From Rallus limicola (taxonomy: Eukaryota > Chordata > Aves > Gruiformes > Rallidae), in assembly GCA_022605955.1 (NCBI GenBank), contig JAKCOZ010000003.1, positions 64,081,939-64,145,938 of the forward strand: a stretch of 64,000 nt of DNA. The letters are read 5' to 3'. Under the pieces are notes generated by a model. The model did not search any database. It had not been told where the DNA came from and worked only from the letters and a program-made list of their open reading frames with translations. The position numbers and the translations under genes were made by a program. Below are positions 44,889 to 55,948 of this stretch, one piece after another; positions within the stretch are counted from its first letter, which is position 1, and each line of letters starts with the position of its first letter.

Positions 44889-47800
44889 TGTGCCATTATA
44901 AGTGCTGGTGTTAACAATCACCCATTTTGATTACAGTGAATAGTGAGACAAAAACTGATAGGTCAGCTCTGAGGAGTGAATCTCTAGACCTTTGATGTAG
45001 ATCTTGCATACTTCAAATAACATGGCATAAAAAATCAAAGATCATAGTGTGATCAAGATCTACTGTAAACATTCAGTGACTCAAGAGCTAGTAAAAGTGG
45101 CATAACTAAAGCTACATGTGCCTTTTTCCTTCATGCACTTTCTGATTTGGTTCTAATAGCCTTCCTCTTCACTATGTTTTTTTTCTTTCTTTTTTTTTTT
45201 TAAAAAACTCCTTAATAGTTTCTCACTGAAAGCTTAAAGAGATTTTAGACACTCCATCATTGTATATATTTGGGGGACAAGACACTGAGCAACCAGATTT
45301 AAGTTGGTTCAGCTCTGAGCAGGGTAATGGAACAAGGTATTTCAAGTCCCTCCCCATTTTTTACTCCTAACCCTAGTAAATCCAATTCTGTAACATTATT
45401 TTAATTCCTATGGAAACTGCTGTTTTGATGCTGTGTCTCTAGTCTTTTCTGTTATGTCTGTCTAAAGAAATTTTGGTGATCACATGAATGTTGTGATTAC
45501 TGGTTCTTCTCACAGAAAAAGGCATTCTGTGATGTGTCTCATTTATTTCTCATTTTTTGACCAAAGCGGTTTCAAATTTGTTATTTTATCAGTATTCAAC
45601 ACATGCAAAAGATTAAAAACAATCGTGTGTAGATTACTGCTTCTCATCAAACAGTGCAGAATTTGAAACTCCAAAAGATAAGCTTCCTAGGAGCCACTGT
45701 TAATGAAATTTTACATTTTACACAGATCTTATTTTTTAGATGAAGTTTCATTAAAAGGAGGTGCCTGGCAAATATACAGTTTAAAAAAAGATGCCTGTCA
45801 AACTTTAAGAGATGGTGTAAATATTGCATACTTTTTAATGGATTTTCACTGACAAATAAGCAAACTACTCAACATTCCTTCAGTCAGGCTTATATCATTA
45901 AAACAAAGCCTAAACCTCTATCATACGTTTTTGAAGATTCAGATGTATACAGATAATTGTTCTCTTTCTCCCAAAGGTTTTGTCCAAAACAATTTTTTTT
46001 TTTTTTTTTTTTGCTATTAGTAGTTCTTTCTGTTTTTCCTGTTACCCTTTTTCATTCAGTATAGTGCAGCAACAATTTATTCAAGTCTAACTTTTTCTTG
46101 AGATAGAGATTTTTCAGTAGTTTTCCTATGCTGGAAAAGTAAAATATACAAATATTCTTTATTTCATGTTCTGGATCTGTTCCACTCATCTGACTTCTCT
46201 GCCTAATTTCCTTTCGTCCTTTATCACTGAAAACCTTAGGTATGAGACTACTTTCATACTTCCATTTAATTTGAATAAAATAAACTCAAAATCATTCTAT
46301 TCAGGGTTAATTTTCATGCCTGGCTTATCTTCTTGGCATACCACCACCAAATCTTACAGTGGGATCAGAAATCTTTCAACTTTAGCATGTGACAAATGTG
46401 TAGATAGCTGGGACTGATATGCTATCACAGTGAAATTATGCTGAAGAAAAGGTATGGCCAGTACAATTTTGATTTTCCACGGTGCTAGAAATGTCTCTAC
46501 AAGTATAAAAAAGAATAAGCTGCTCTAACCAGGATTAGTATGGGAGAAGGCTAATTGGTCTTTCACCTTATTTTTGCTGTCATTCCTTCAGGGATTAGGT
46601 TAAGCCTCAGTGTATGTTTCATCAGGGAATCATGGAGATTATACTTTGTCTCTCTGTCTATCATTCAGACACTTCCTCTAATGTTGACTAGATTTTTATA
46701 AGCCTCACAACTCATCATGTGGTTCCTTTTAGTCAAAATAGGTATATAATTTATGGTACCAAAGGCAGCTGTTAGGGTAATAGAATGCAAGGCGTGAGAC
46801 AGTAACATGATTGCTAAATCTTTATTAAATTTTCCAATTTCCCACTTTTCACCCATGCCAAGTCTCACCTTACCTATGGGATTTTTGCATCTTTAAACTA
46901 AGAAGATGCTAATGAGGTGTCTATGAGTCTGACCTCAGACACATAAAGCATTCTGGGTAGAACTGAGATTGCCTACTATAAAGTAATATAACCCAAAGTC
47001 ATGACCTGGTCCTTTAAAATGAAGTTCTGCTCAATGACAAAATAGAACTGCTGTAGGAAAATGTCGGTTACTCAGCAAAATTTAAATGAGGCAGAGAGAC
47101 CAACTCTTCTTCTTTCAGTTCCAGCTAAGAATCTTCCAGATATTGTAAAATTGACTATCATTGTGATATCTGAACACTTAATTATTCATAGAATTTCCTG
47201 TTAACCTAGGGGCCATGAGAAATCATTGTATTAAATTAGGATGGGATTAATTTCATACTGTAAATGTCTGCAAATGGAATAACAGAACTTTCAATCCAGT
47301 ACAATAAACAGGGATTTTTAGGGAATGGTTTCTTGGCCCTGCTTAGAAGTTCACCATAGGATAAGGTGAGTTATGCCCTGGAAGTATCAATTTCAGTTTT
47401 TTAGCTACAAACTGAAATGATATCCATGTTTGTTCAGACTTACCTTTGTTCAATTTTAGTCTTACCTTTCCTGTACAGTGAACAGAAATAGGAAGTTTCA
47501 GAGGATGATTCATCCAACCTAAGATCCAAGTCTACAGAAAGTGAATGGCTATGTGAAGCTGTTAGTCTTTCTCTACTGAATATTCAGAAAACTCTTTTTA
47601 CATAGCCATCTTAAAAAAAAAACAACACCCTGATTTGTAGCTGATTAAAATAAGTTAATTGTATTTGATCTTTTAACAGCAGTTCAGATAATGACATGAC
47701 TTCCACAAAGAAAATCCAGTTTTAATTCTAGGAACTATACTTATAGAATACATTGCATAAAGAAACAAAAAGTTTATTTCCTTATTTAAAAGTGCCTACT

Positions 47801-47899
47801 TTATTTCTTCACCAGCCATTGTATTGATTTCTATTAATTTTGCTAAAAAAAATATATTTCTTCACAGAATGAGTTTGCCAAGTTTCAATTCTTGACCAC
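44889..47899. other. AT-rich non-coding DNA
   Basis: No gene is recognised. T-rich runs lie at 45177-45202 and 45993-46012. A 10-bp perfect stem-loop (ATTTCAGTTT/AAACTGAAAT) lies at 47390-47418. Confidence 0.45.
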
Positions 47900-48350
47900 T
47901 GAATCTTTTCAAGTTATTCCTTCTAAGACTGAATAAACTTCTGTTAGCACATTTTTATTCCTTCAGTGGATATTTATAGACCATGTCTAGTTATGCCTTT
48001 ATCTTCCTTTTGAAAAATTAAATAGAGCATGGAGTACTTCATTGCACAGTGTTTTCAAACCTGTAATAATTCCTATGGAACTTTTCTGAACCCTTTCCAA
48101 TCTTTTTAAATCTTTTCTGAACTGTCGGTACCAAGACTGGACAGCTTTTCTATAATGGTCCTAACAATGCCAAGTACAAACTAATAAAAAGATTCCTTTT
48201 TCCTTTTTAATATATTTTCATTTATGTGTTTAAGGATTGCATTAGTCCTCTGCAACATAACATCTCGTTGGATCGTGTAGCCTGATGAGCTACCATTGAT
48301 TCTCATTTTCTCCTTCAAGTCTTTTACAAGATCACATCTTCTCAAGATAG
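47900..48350 (-). mobile_element. Ancient CR1 LINE fragment
   Basis: The plus-strand text is a diverged complement of the CR1 ORF2 C-terminal region: GAACCCTTTCCAATCTTTT, GTACCAAGACTGGACAGC, TTTAAGGATTGCATTAGTCCTCTGCAACATAACATC and TCTCCTTCAAGTCTTTTACA. The order matches the familiar CTGGACACAGTACTCCAG ... TTAGCC-TTTT...CACATCACATTG ... CAAGGTCTTTCTC series. It is much more diverged than the other CR1s, so it is probably a deep amniote-age copy. Confidence 0.65.
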
Positions 48351-48384
48351 AACTTTCCATGCAGTAAATGTAACTTCAATATTC

Positions 48385-48475
48385 TGATCTTGGGGCAGAA
48401 ATGCAGCTGACGGAAGTCAGTGTAATTCTGTTCTCTGTCATTTTCTGCTAGATCAGGATCTGAGCAAGGATTTTA
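48385..48475. repeat. Relic of a palindromic amniote repeat
   Basis: GCTGACGGAAGTCAGTGTAATT...TTCTGCTAGATCAGGATCTG resembles the GACTTCAATG...GAGATCAGAATCTGG words of a short palindromic repeat family widespread in reptile and bird genomes. By-eye match, strongly diverged. Confidence 0.35.
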
Positions 48476-50343
48476 TTTCAAGAACTTCTTATATGAACTT
48501 GACAAAGTCCTTGCTTAATTTTGCACATGGAATTAAAACAAAACTTAATTGATATTAAAATCATTCCTCCTGAACATCTAGACTGTATGTTTAACTTTAT
48601 CTTCAGGAGCCAAACATGAATATTCTGGAAATTCTGTTTCACATCTGACTCTGATGGTCCCATTCCCATATTTGTCCTAGTTCTTCCTGCCTGAACTGTG
48701 ACTGTGACCTTCATACTGACAACAATCTTTGAAAGCAGAAAGCCTTTCATTGACAATAACACATTCTCCCACTCCAGCATTCCTTTCCTTCCATATCCAG
48801 TCTCTGCTTTCCAATTTCCTTTTCTTTAAAAAAAAAAAAAAAAGTAAATAAAAAAAAGTGCAAAAGTAAAAATACTCCTAATAAAAATATTTTTACAAAT
48901 ACCAAATGATTGAATAATTTCCATAAATGTTCCACTTCACAAATAAGTATGACAATGTGACAATATTTGATTGAGAATTGTTTGGGAAAGGCAAGCTCTG
49001 ACTATGGGACTAGTTCATGTTATTTCAATATTTTGCAAGCAACTGTAGATTCAATTTTAAATATCCATATAGACTTGCTGTCTCTCTAAGCCTAAATAAT
49101 TTAATGATGGTATCTTCCCATTTCATAACATGATTGCAGGGTTAAATCTATTAGGAGCTAGTGGCTAAGGATTCACAGTGATCCAAACCAGGAATTACTT
49201 CCAAGTAGCAGACCTGCCTGGTGCAGCTGCTTTAACAGATTTACAGCTTTCTGAAAATGATATGCATGCTGCTTCTTCCATTTTGACCAGAGAGCACTTG
49301 AAGGAGATACTGCGGTTTCCAGTGATGTGGATGCTAATTCACATCTTATTGGCAGCTACTTAATGTTATCAGGTGTACTAGGTGAATCTTATTAAAGGAT
49401 TAATGAAGACAGCATGTTTCTTCCTGCTTTTATTATTGCTCCATTAGACTTTCAGTGCATCACATTTTTTTTCTTCAGCCTCCTCTCAGGCCAAGAAAAA
49501 GTCACAGTTATCCAGAACCAAGTTCATCAGAATGATATTTTCCTACTAACACCTCAAAAAGGATGGCTTTGCCTCTTCACAAAAGGTGGGTTTTTTTTTT
49601 CTGGTCATCCAGAAATCGCAGTCTTTCCCTTAACCTATTATTGATTTCAGAAAATGCTAATAAATCTTCACCAAAGACCTAGTCCCCAAATGAATGCTTC
49701 TCTTTCCTCCTCTTCTGTTCATTTTAGTGATATTGTCTCTGTTGCCTGGCAAAGGTCTCATCAAGAAACAAGCCTTATTTCCCTGTAATCTTCACTTGCC
49801 CTCTCATTAGACTTTGGAGTCAGTCTCTAAGTGTGTCAGATCTCTCTTGGTGGTAGCTCTCATAACCCCTTCAGCTCTGTGAGAACAATGTCAATTTGAG
49901 ATAGATAGCAGCAGGTACCTGGTCCCCAACTTCTGGCAGAACTGACAACCCTTCCAGCAGCCATTTATCCCACTTGCTCCACAAGTGTCCCCCAAACCTC
50001 TAGTCATAGGGTCTGTGCGTGCCTCCTCTTTTCACCATTTTGCTTCAATGTAGGGTATGGAGCCATTATTTTTTATAAGGTCATGATACCTGAGTTCTCA
50101 TACAGCCTTATGATTCACTGGCAAGACCAGGAACTACTTTCCACTTTCCCTAGAAGTGTCTCAGAGCAGGAAGCTCCAATCAACTGCATAAACAGAGGCT
50201 GTGTTTTTTTGCCATCATACTCCCACGTGCTTTCATAATGTATCATGCTTCTTTGATTGCCATTTCTTGAAAATGCCATACCCAGATAATCACAGAGTAC
50301 CATTAGATTGGGTGCCCATTTTGTTTGGACCAGAAAGTGCTCA
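48476..50343. other. Non-coding DNA
   Basis: No gene is recognised. An A run lies at 48828-48843. The segment around 49160-49400 is repeat-free and enhancer-like in texture (TTAATG, TTATCAGGTG words). Confidence 0.4.
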
Positions 50344-50560
50344 GATATAAAAATATAGGCATTTTATACATATATATATATGTGTGTGTGTTTGTGTGTA
50401 TGCACATATGCACATGTGCAAATATGCATATGTCATTTATTTATAAGTAGATACACTTTGTATTTATGTATATTTTTATATATAATATATATGTAAATAT
50501 GTACATAAAATATGGAAATTAAATATATATCTCAGTAAAAATGTACCAATATAATGTATA
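50344..50560. repeat. AT/GT-rich degenerate microsatellite
   Basis: (TA)n passes into (TG)n at 50370-50400, then degenerate GCACATATGCACATG and TATATAATATATATG units over about 200 nt. Confidence 0.8.
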
Positions 50561-50949
50561 AAACATTATTTAATAAATGGTAGTACAATCTGTAATTAAA
50601 GTCAACATGTGTCTTTAAATATGTCATCTACTCAGGCAGGGCTAGCTAAGAAGACCTAAAGCATAAGTCAAGAGAACAAGTTCAGGGAGTGTTCTAATGG
50701 TGTTTCAAGAAGGAATTGTCTTCATGGAGCTCGTGGGATGTGATTTTCCACAGGATCTAATGCACTCCTATACACTGACCCTGTCAGACTAGGAGAGCCC
50801 AGCCTGCTGGGCTGTGTTCCAGGATTAAGGTGAAGGTAGACACAAGAAAGCTCACCAGGCTATTCTTATGACTACAGAGACAGTCCTCCTCTCTTTTCTG
50901 CCCATAAATATCTGGATCTTGATCTGTCTGGTGACACAGCATGCACACC

Positions 50950-51758
50950 TGTGGCAGTTTGACCCTGGCTAGAGGCCAGATGCCCACCAAAGTCACTCTA
51001 TCACTCCCATTTTCAGCTGCACAGGGGAGAAAATAAATATATAGAGAGGCTTAGGATTCGAGATAAGGACAGGGAGAGATCATTCCGCAATCAGCATCAT
51101 GAGCAGAACAGACTCAACACAGAATAAAGGAAAGAAAATGCTCTAATTTATTACAATACACTACATACACAGTGACACCAGAGTCGGGTAATAAGAAGTT
51201 CGACCAGACCTTAAAAAATCTCCCCCCACCCTCCCTTCTTAGCAGACTTCACTTGAGTCATGATTTCTCTCCCTTCTTCCCACCACTGTGGCACAGGGAG
51301 GGGTGGGGAATGGGGGAATGGCAGTTTCGGTCAGTTCCTCACCAGCTGTTTTCCCTATTAGCTAGGGGTGTGTGTGGGGGGCATTCCTTGCATCCTTCCC
51401 CTGCTGCACTGTGGGTTCCCACCCACAGGAGACAGTCCTTCATGAACTTCTCCAACGTGAGTCCTTTCTCATGGGGCTTCAAGTCTTCACCAGCTCCCCC
51501 AGTGTGGCTCACTGCTATGGCGTGCAGTCAGAGGTCATAGAATGTCTCGCAGTCTTTCAGGCCAGACTGCTCCAGCCTCGTCTCCCATGGGGTCACAAGC
51601 ACCCCTCACAGCAAACCTGCTCTGGCGTGGATCTCTCTCACTCATATCTGGGTCTCTATCTCCACAGGCTGCTAGTGCTGGCAGAGGCTTGCTCCAATGT
51701 CACAGCATCATACATGTCTCCACCTTCTCCAGCATGGGTCCTCTCCATGGGCTGCAGG
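50950..51758 (-). mobile_element. Truncated ERVL-type LTR (copy 3)
   Basis: A minus-strand LTR of the same family as 21396-22582. The plus strand starts TGTGGCAGTTTGACCCTGG (LTR 3' end) and keeps TTTATT at 51147-51152 (complement of AATAAA), GACTCAACACAGAATAAAGG, CTTCTTAGCAGACTTCAC and AGGCTTGCTCCAATGTCACAGC. It stops at CCATGGGCTGCAGG, so roughly the first 270 bases of the LTR (5' side) are missing. The next base belongs to a CR1 tail. No second target duplication is found for the candidate ACACC at 50945-50949. Open frames at 51172-51802 are LTR sequence, not genes. Confidence 0.85.
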
Positions 51759-52078
51759 AAGGGCACGTAGCAATAGGACAAGAGATAATGGTTTTAAACT
51801 AGAAAAGGGTAGATTTTCGTTGGATATTATGAAACAGTTCTTCAATACAAGGGTGGTAGATCACAGGGACATGTTGCCCAGAGAGGTAGTGGAGGCCCCA
51901 TCATTGGAGATATCATGATCAGGGTTGATGGGGCTCTGAGACACCTGTTCTAGTAAAGATATTCCTCCTTACTGCAGGGAGTTTGGACTAGATGACCTTT
52001 AAAGGTTTCTTCCAACCTAACACATTCTATGATTCTATGATTCTACGATTCTACGATTCTACAATTCTCTGATTCTGT
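51759..52078 (+). mobile_element. CR1 LINE 3' fragment joined to LTR
   Basis: A plus-strand CR1 tail from GGCACGTAGCAATAGGACAAG through GGTTTTAAACTAGAAAAGGG, GATCACAGGGACATGTTGCCC, TTTGGACTAGATGACC and TTCCAACCTAACACATTC, ending in seven 8-nt units. It encodes only the last part of ORF2 (GFKLEKGRFSLDI, REVVEAPSLEI), broken before the stop. Its 5' end coincides with the LTR truncation. Confidence 0.9.
52023..52078 (+). repeat. CR1 3' octamer array, 7 units
   Basis: ATTCTATG x2, ATTCTACG x2, ATTCTACA, ATTCTCTG, ATTCTGTA. CR1 elements usually end in two to four such octamers. Confidence 0.85.
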
Positions 52079-52699
52079 ATCTGTCTAGCTTTTAACAGAT
52101 TTAGTTTAGAAGATGACAACTCAACTTAAAAACCAGTCCTTGATGAAGTAAATGGCAGTATTACTGACTTCTGGGGCACTCAGAAGTCCACAGGGGGCCC
52201 TACCTCATCCTGAGCTCCTCCCAGCTTTAGACTTCTGCTATGTTTTTTTATTTACTATATAAAAAATAAGAATAAATTAAAAGAATGTGATTCATTCTAT
52301 TTTAGGTACATACTTATGTTCTAATGGGATTGGTCACCCTCTGGAAGCGTTTCTCCACAGAAATAATTTAGATTACCATATTATCTGTGGAATCTGGACC
52401 TTGGTGAAAGTTTGAGATATCATCTTTAGATTCTTTTATTCATCTGAAGGAAGGAATGACACCATCTACCAAGTACTAAGGCTTGATTTATGATTTCTAA
52501 GTAAAAGGAACACAAGATTTTTCAGCACTAAAATGACACAGCTTCCTTTTCTCCACAGAGATTACACTTGATCACTTAGTTTAAGTGAAAGATAGATACT
52601 TGTGGCCAGATGATAAGAGTAAAATTTTGAAAATCAATAAGAAATACCTATACAAACTCCTATCTGGTGAATATAAAGAATGTTATGTTTTTGAAAGAA
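52079..52699. other. Non-coding DNA, nothing recognised
   Basis: AT-rich unique sequence between the CR1 tail and the candidate conserved block. Confidence 0.45.
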
Positions 52700-53850
52700 A
52701 CTAAATAATACAGCTGGTCAGACCCAAGAGATCACTTCTTGTCACAGTAAAGAAACCTCTGATGTGGGCTTCAAAGGCATCATGACATTTAATGGAGAGA
52801 ATTTTAAGTTTTACTTGAATATCTTGCATCAAATGATGCATCATCACTTTCCTCCACAAAGATATCAGCATAAACTTTGTGCTGTTATCAAAACTCCACA
52901 GATTGCTGGTCTGCTTTTTGAGACTCCTGTTTCTTGATATGAAGCTTATATGTTGCCCAAAGCTTAACTGCCTGGATCCCATCTTTGGTACACTGTGCTG
53001 TACAATTCAACACACGGGCTGTCTGAATAATGCCGCATTGCTCATTTGCTTGCCTCCCACCGTGGTTCATCATCAACTTCAAAAAAGCACACAGCACGAC
53101 ATGCTTTTTTGCATTTGCTTAGACTGCAGTGGTCAAGCTGAACAGTGAAAAGTCTGTGCCAGTTCTTTTCTGGCATTTGGATCTTGTCGACTGCCAGACC
53201 CTGTAAAAGAAATAATCTCCCAATTGAAGACATTTTGTGGTGGAATATGGTGATGGGGTAATTGTTCAAACAGCCTCATTTGTCTTTCAGAGCCAGAGTT
53301 TTCCACTGTCAAAGTCACTGATTATCAGCTCAGCCAGCGTAGGAGGCTTTTTTCCCCCCTCCAAGCTACAGGACATTGAGTTCCATTATTGTTTACAGTC
53401 AAATGCCTATGCAATAGTTAATTGCCTTCTGTAAGCTGCTTGGCGAGTGGAGCAAGAGGAATGGTTTGATGAGTAGAGCCAGAGTCCAAAACACTGTGGA
53501 GCTTGCAGCAATAGGATCCCTGCTGATAAGAAACAAACACGACTGCTTCTGTGTCATTGTTTTTTTGGCTGCATCAGACAAGTTTTGGGAAAGTTATTGT
53601 CTCCTAGCAGGCGGTGTAATGGACAAGCACAATGTGCTAGTTCACCAGCCTTTCATTTCCAAGCCCAAACTCAAATTCTGGCTCTACTCACTCTTCAGGA
53701 TGACTTTAGTACTTCCCTATTTATGCCCATTTCAGTGCCATTGTTGCTGGCATGGTCAGGCATGGTCTCAGGTTGCAGCTGAGGTACCCAAAAGGAGTGT
53801 TGGAATAACTACGGCCAGGATAGATATATGTCAAGAGCACAGTGTGTGAA
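52700..53850. promoter_or_regulatory. Candidate conserved non-coding cluster
   Basis: About 1.1 kb of repeat-free, balanced-composition sequence with overlapping open frames on both strands, none with a recognised domain, splice pattern or coding bias. It contains homeodomain-type words (AGTTAATTGCC near 53417, TTATCAGC near 53324), CATTTGCTT and ATGCAATAG, and a pyrimidine tract before AAGCTACAGGACATTG. The lack of stops on both strands reflects complexity rather than coding. Regulatory function is inferred and the boundaries are soft. Confidence 0.28.
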
Positions 53851-55404
53851 GAGACAAGAGGCAGGCTAAGAAAGAGACTGACAGGCAAGTTAGGGCTATG
53901 AAAGCCCAATATATATGCAAGGGTGCAGTCTTGGTGTGGCAGAGAGATATAAATCAGGACTGAATTGTATTATGTCTCCAGCACGATTTTCAGAATGGGC
54001 AGAATGTTTTATAGCTTGATAAGAAACAAAAATCTTTCTTAATTACAAACAAACAAATAAACAACAATAAAAAAAAAAACCAAACAAACAAAACCCCACC
54101 CTCTCTTCTTTTTATTTTAGCACAGAGCTGTGTTCAGTCCTGCAGGGAATGTTTCTGAAGATCAGGGGATTAGCTATGTTATTGTGTACCCTGAAACCTG
54201 AATTTCTTTAAAGGATTTTTCATGCTTGCTTCTTTTGAAGAACATTGTAATTTACAAAGAGATCAAGGAAGAAAAAGAAAACAAATTAAAAAAAAAAAAA
54301 AATTAGGTGCAACATAATTCCTATGGTACTTTTTAATGGCAAGTTTATACAGGCATGTAGTTAATATGATGATACTGTTTCTAGATTAAAAGGTATTTAA
54401 AGATATTATATCTCTTGCTGGTGTTATCCAGATAATAGGACCATATTTTAAAAATACTTCTACATGTTCCTAGCATTAAGTAATTAGGTAGCTCCATTAT
54501 TTTTATAAATATATCATTACTTAGTTCCATAGGTTTAAGCATATTGCTAGTTCCATTACAAAGTGAACTAAATTCAGAGTAATAATGGACATAAGTAAAG
54601 GAAGATATTATGTCTTTAGGGAACTAAATTTTACCATTCCCATGATCATTGTACAAAAATCTTATCTTAGATGGCTTGAGTAAATCAATAATTATGTTAG
54701 TAAAAGTTAAAAAAAAAAAATTGTTCCAGATTATCAGAAAATAATGGTTTGTTCCACTTATTTTTACAAAGGACATATTATTTAAGACTTTTAAAAAACT
54801 TATTTTCTAAAAATTGAAAACAAAAACTATGAACTTTGATTTAAATTTAAATATTATAATGTAACTGAGTAGTGGGACTTAAAGATAGTAAGAAAAAGCA
54901 AATACATTAAAATACCAACAGCCCTTGTGTGGAGGTGGATTGAAATATGAAAACCAATTTCTTTTCCAATGTCTTTTTCATTCATATTCACCAGCGTTAC
55001 CTTGTTACTTTAATTCTCATATGGAAATTACTCCTAGGGAAACCTTTATATCCAGAAGAACCCATTTAAATCGCTAACATTTTCCCAAACTGATTGGGAA
55101 TTTAGACCATCTGTTAAAGTTCAACAGAAAGTCTGGATTTTACTTTTGTTAATTTTTCATTGTTTAGGAATTTTGAAATGCCACTGGGAAAAAAAAATAA
55201 ATTGAAAACTCCCATCAAAATTACTTTGACTTTCCATTTGCTACTTGCTATCATTAATCATTCAACTCATTATATGGAATGCTCCATTCTATTGATAGAC
55301 TTACTGAAGTAGTGTCTCAGAATGGATATGTTTGCAAAAGCCTGTGCTGGCCAATTAGTGTATTGCATATTCTTCTTATTGAATAAAAAGTGACAGTGAT
55401 ACTT
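53851..55404. other. AT-rich non-coding DNA
   Basis: Contains an A/C-rich tract (54047-54100) and an A run at about 54289-54302. No gene is recognised. Confidence 0.45.
54047..54100. repeat. A-rich (CAAA)/(CCAAA)n tract
   Basis: AAACAAACAAATAA, an A run, then CCAAACAAACAAAACCCC. Confidence 0.85.
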
Positions 55405-55422
55405 AAAAAAAAAAAAAAAAAA
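55382..55422 (+). other. AATAAA plus 18-A tract, possible retrocopy tail
   Basis: AATAAA at 55382-55387 is followed 17 nt later by a run of 18 A (55405-55422), the spacing of a real polyadenylated end. It could be the tail of a reverse-transcribed transcript or chance. No parent gene is recognised upstream. Confidence 0.3.
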
Positions 55423-55857
55423 GCTTTTAAAAAACCCCTCATCCTTCTGACTGATGTAAAAAAAATGTTCAATGAAGTTCTAAAAAGGAATACAAGTAAG
55501 TTGAGGCAAAAATGAGATGCCTGAATATGGCAATTTTAACACATTTTGCAGTAGTAGTTGGATGCAGGTCGAGTAACATGATATCTAAGGCAAGACATCA
55601 GTGTTTGGGCAACAGAATCAAAGTCCTAAGATCCATGCCTTTGAAATTACTTTGGCACCAAAAGTCTCTTGAAATGAAAGGGAACAAAGCACTTTAAGGG
55701 TTTAAAAGATCAGGCTAAGAAGGTTATATTTAATGTTTTTTTTTAACTTATATTTGTATCATACTTTCATAAGTTATGCAAATACAGTGAAAATGTGGTA
55801 GTTAGAATTTTGTTTATTTGTTTTCAAAATACCTGAATAACTTCATACACCTTATAT

Positions 55858-55948
55858 TGGTTTGGTTTGGTTTGGTTTTCGGGGCGTGGTGTGGGTGGGT
55901 ATTGTGGTTTGGTTTTTTTTGTGGGGACTTTTTTGTTTATTTGGGTGT
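55858..55948. repeat. T/G-rich (GGTTT)n tract
   Basis: TTTGG repeats, a GC-richer GGGGCGTGGTGTGGGTGGG insert, then GGTTTGGTTTTTTTT. G-runs could stack. Confidence 0.85.

Noticed and set aside
51172..51802. Frames of 122 and 132 codons
   Set aside because: They are within the truncated LTR, equivalent to the frames in the 33.9-kb copy, so repeat-derived.
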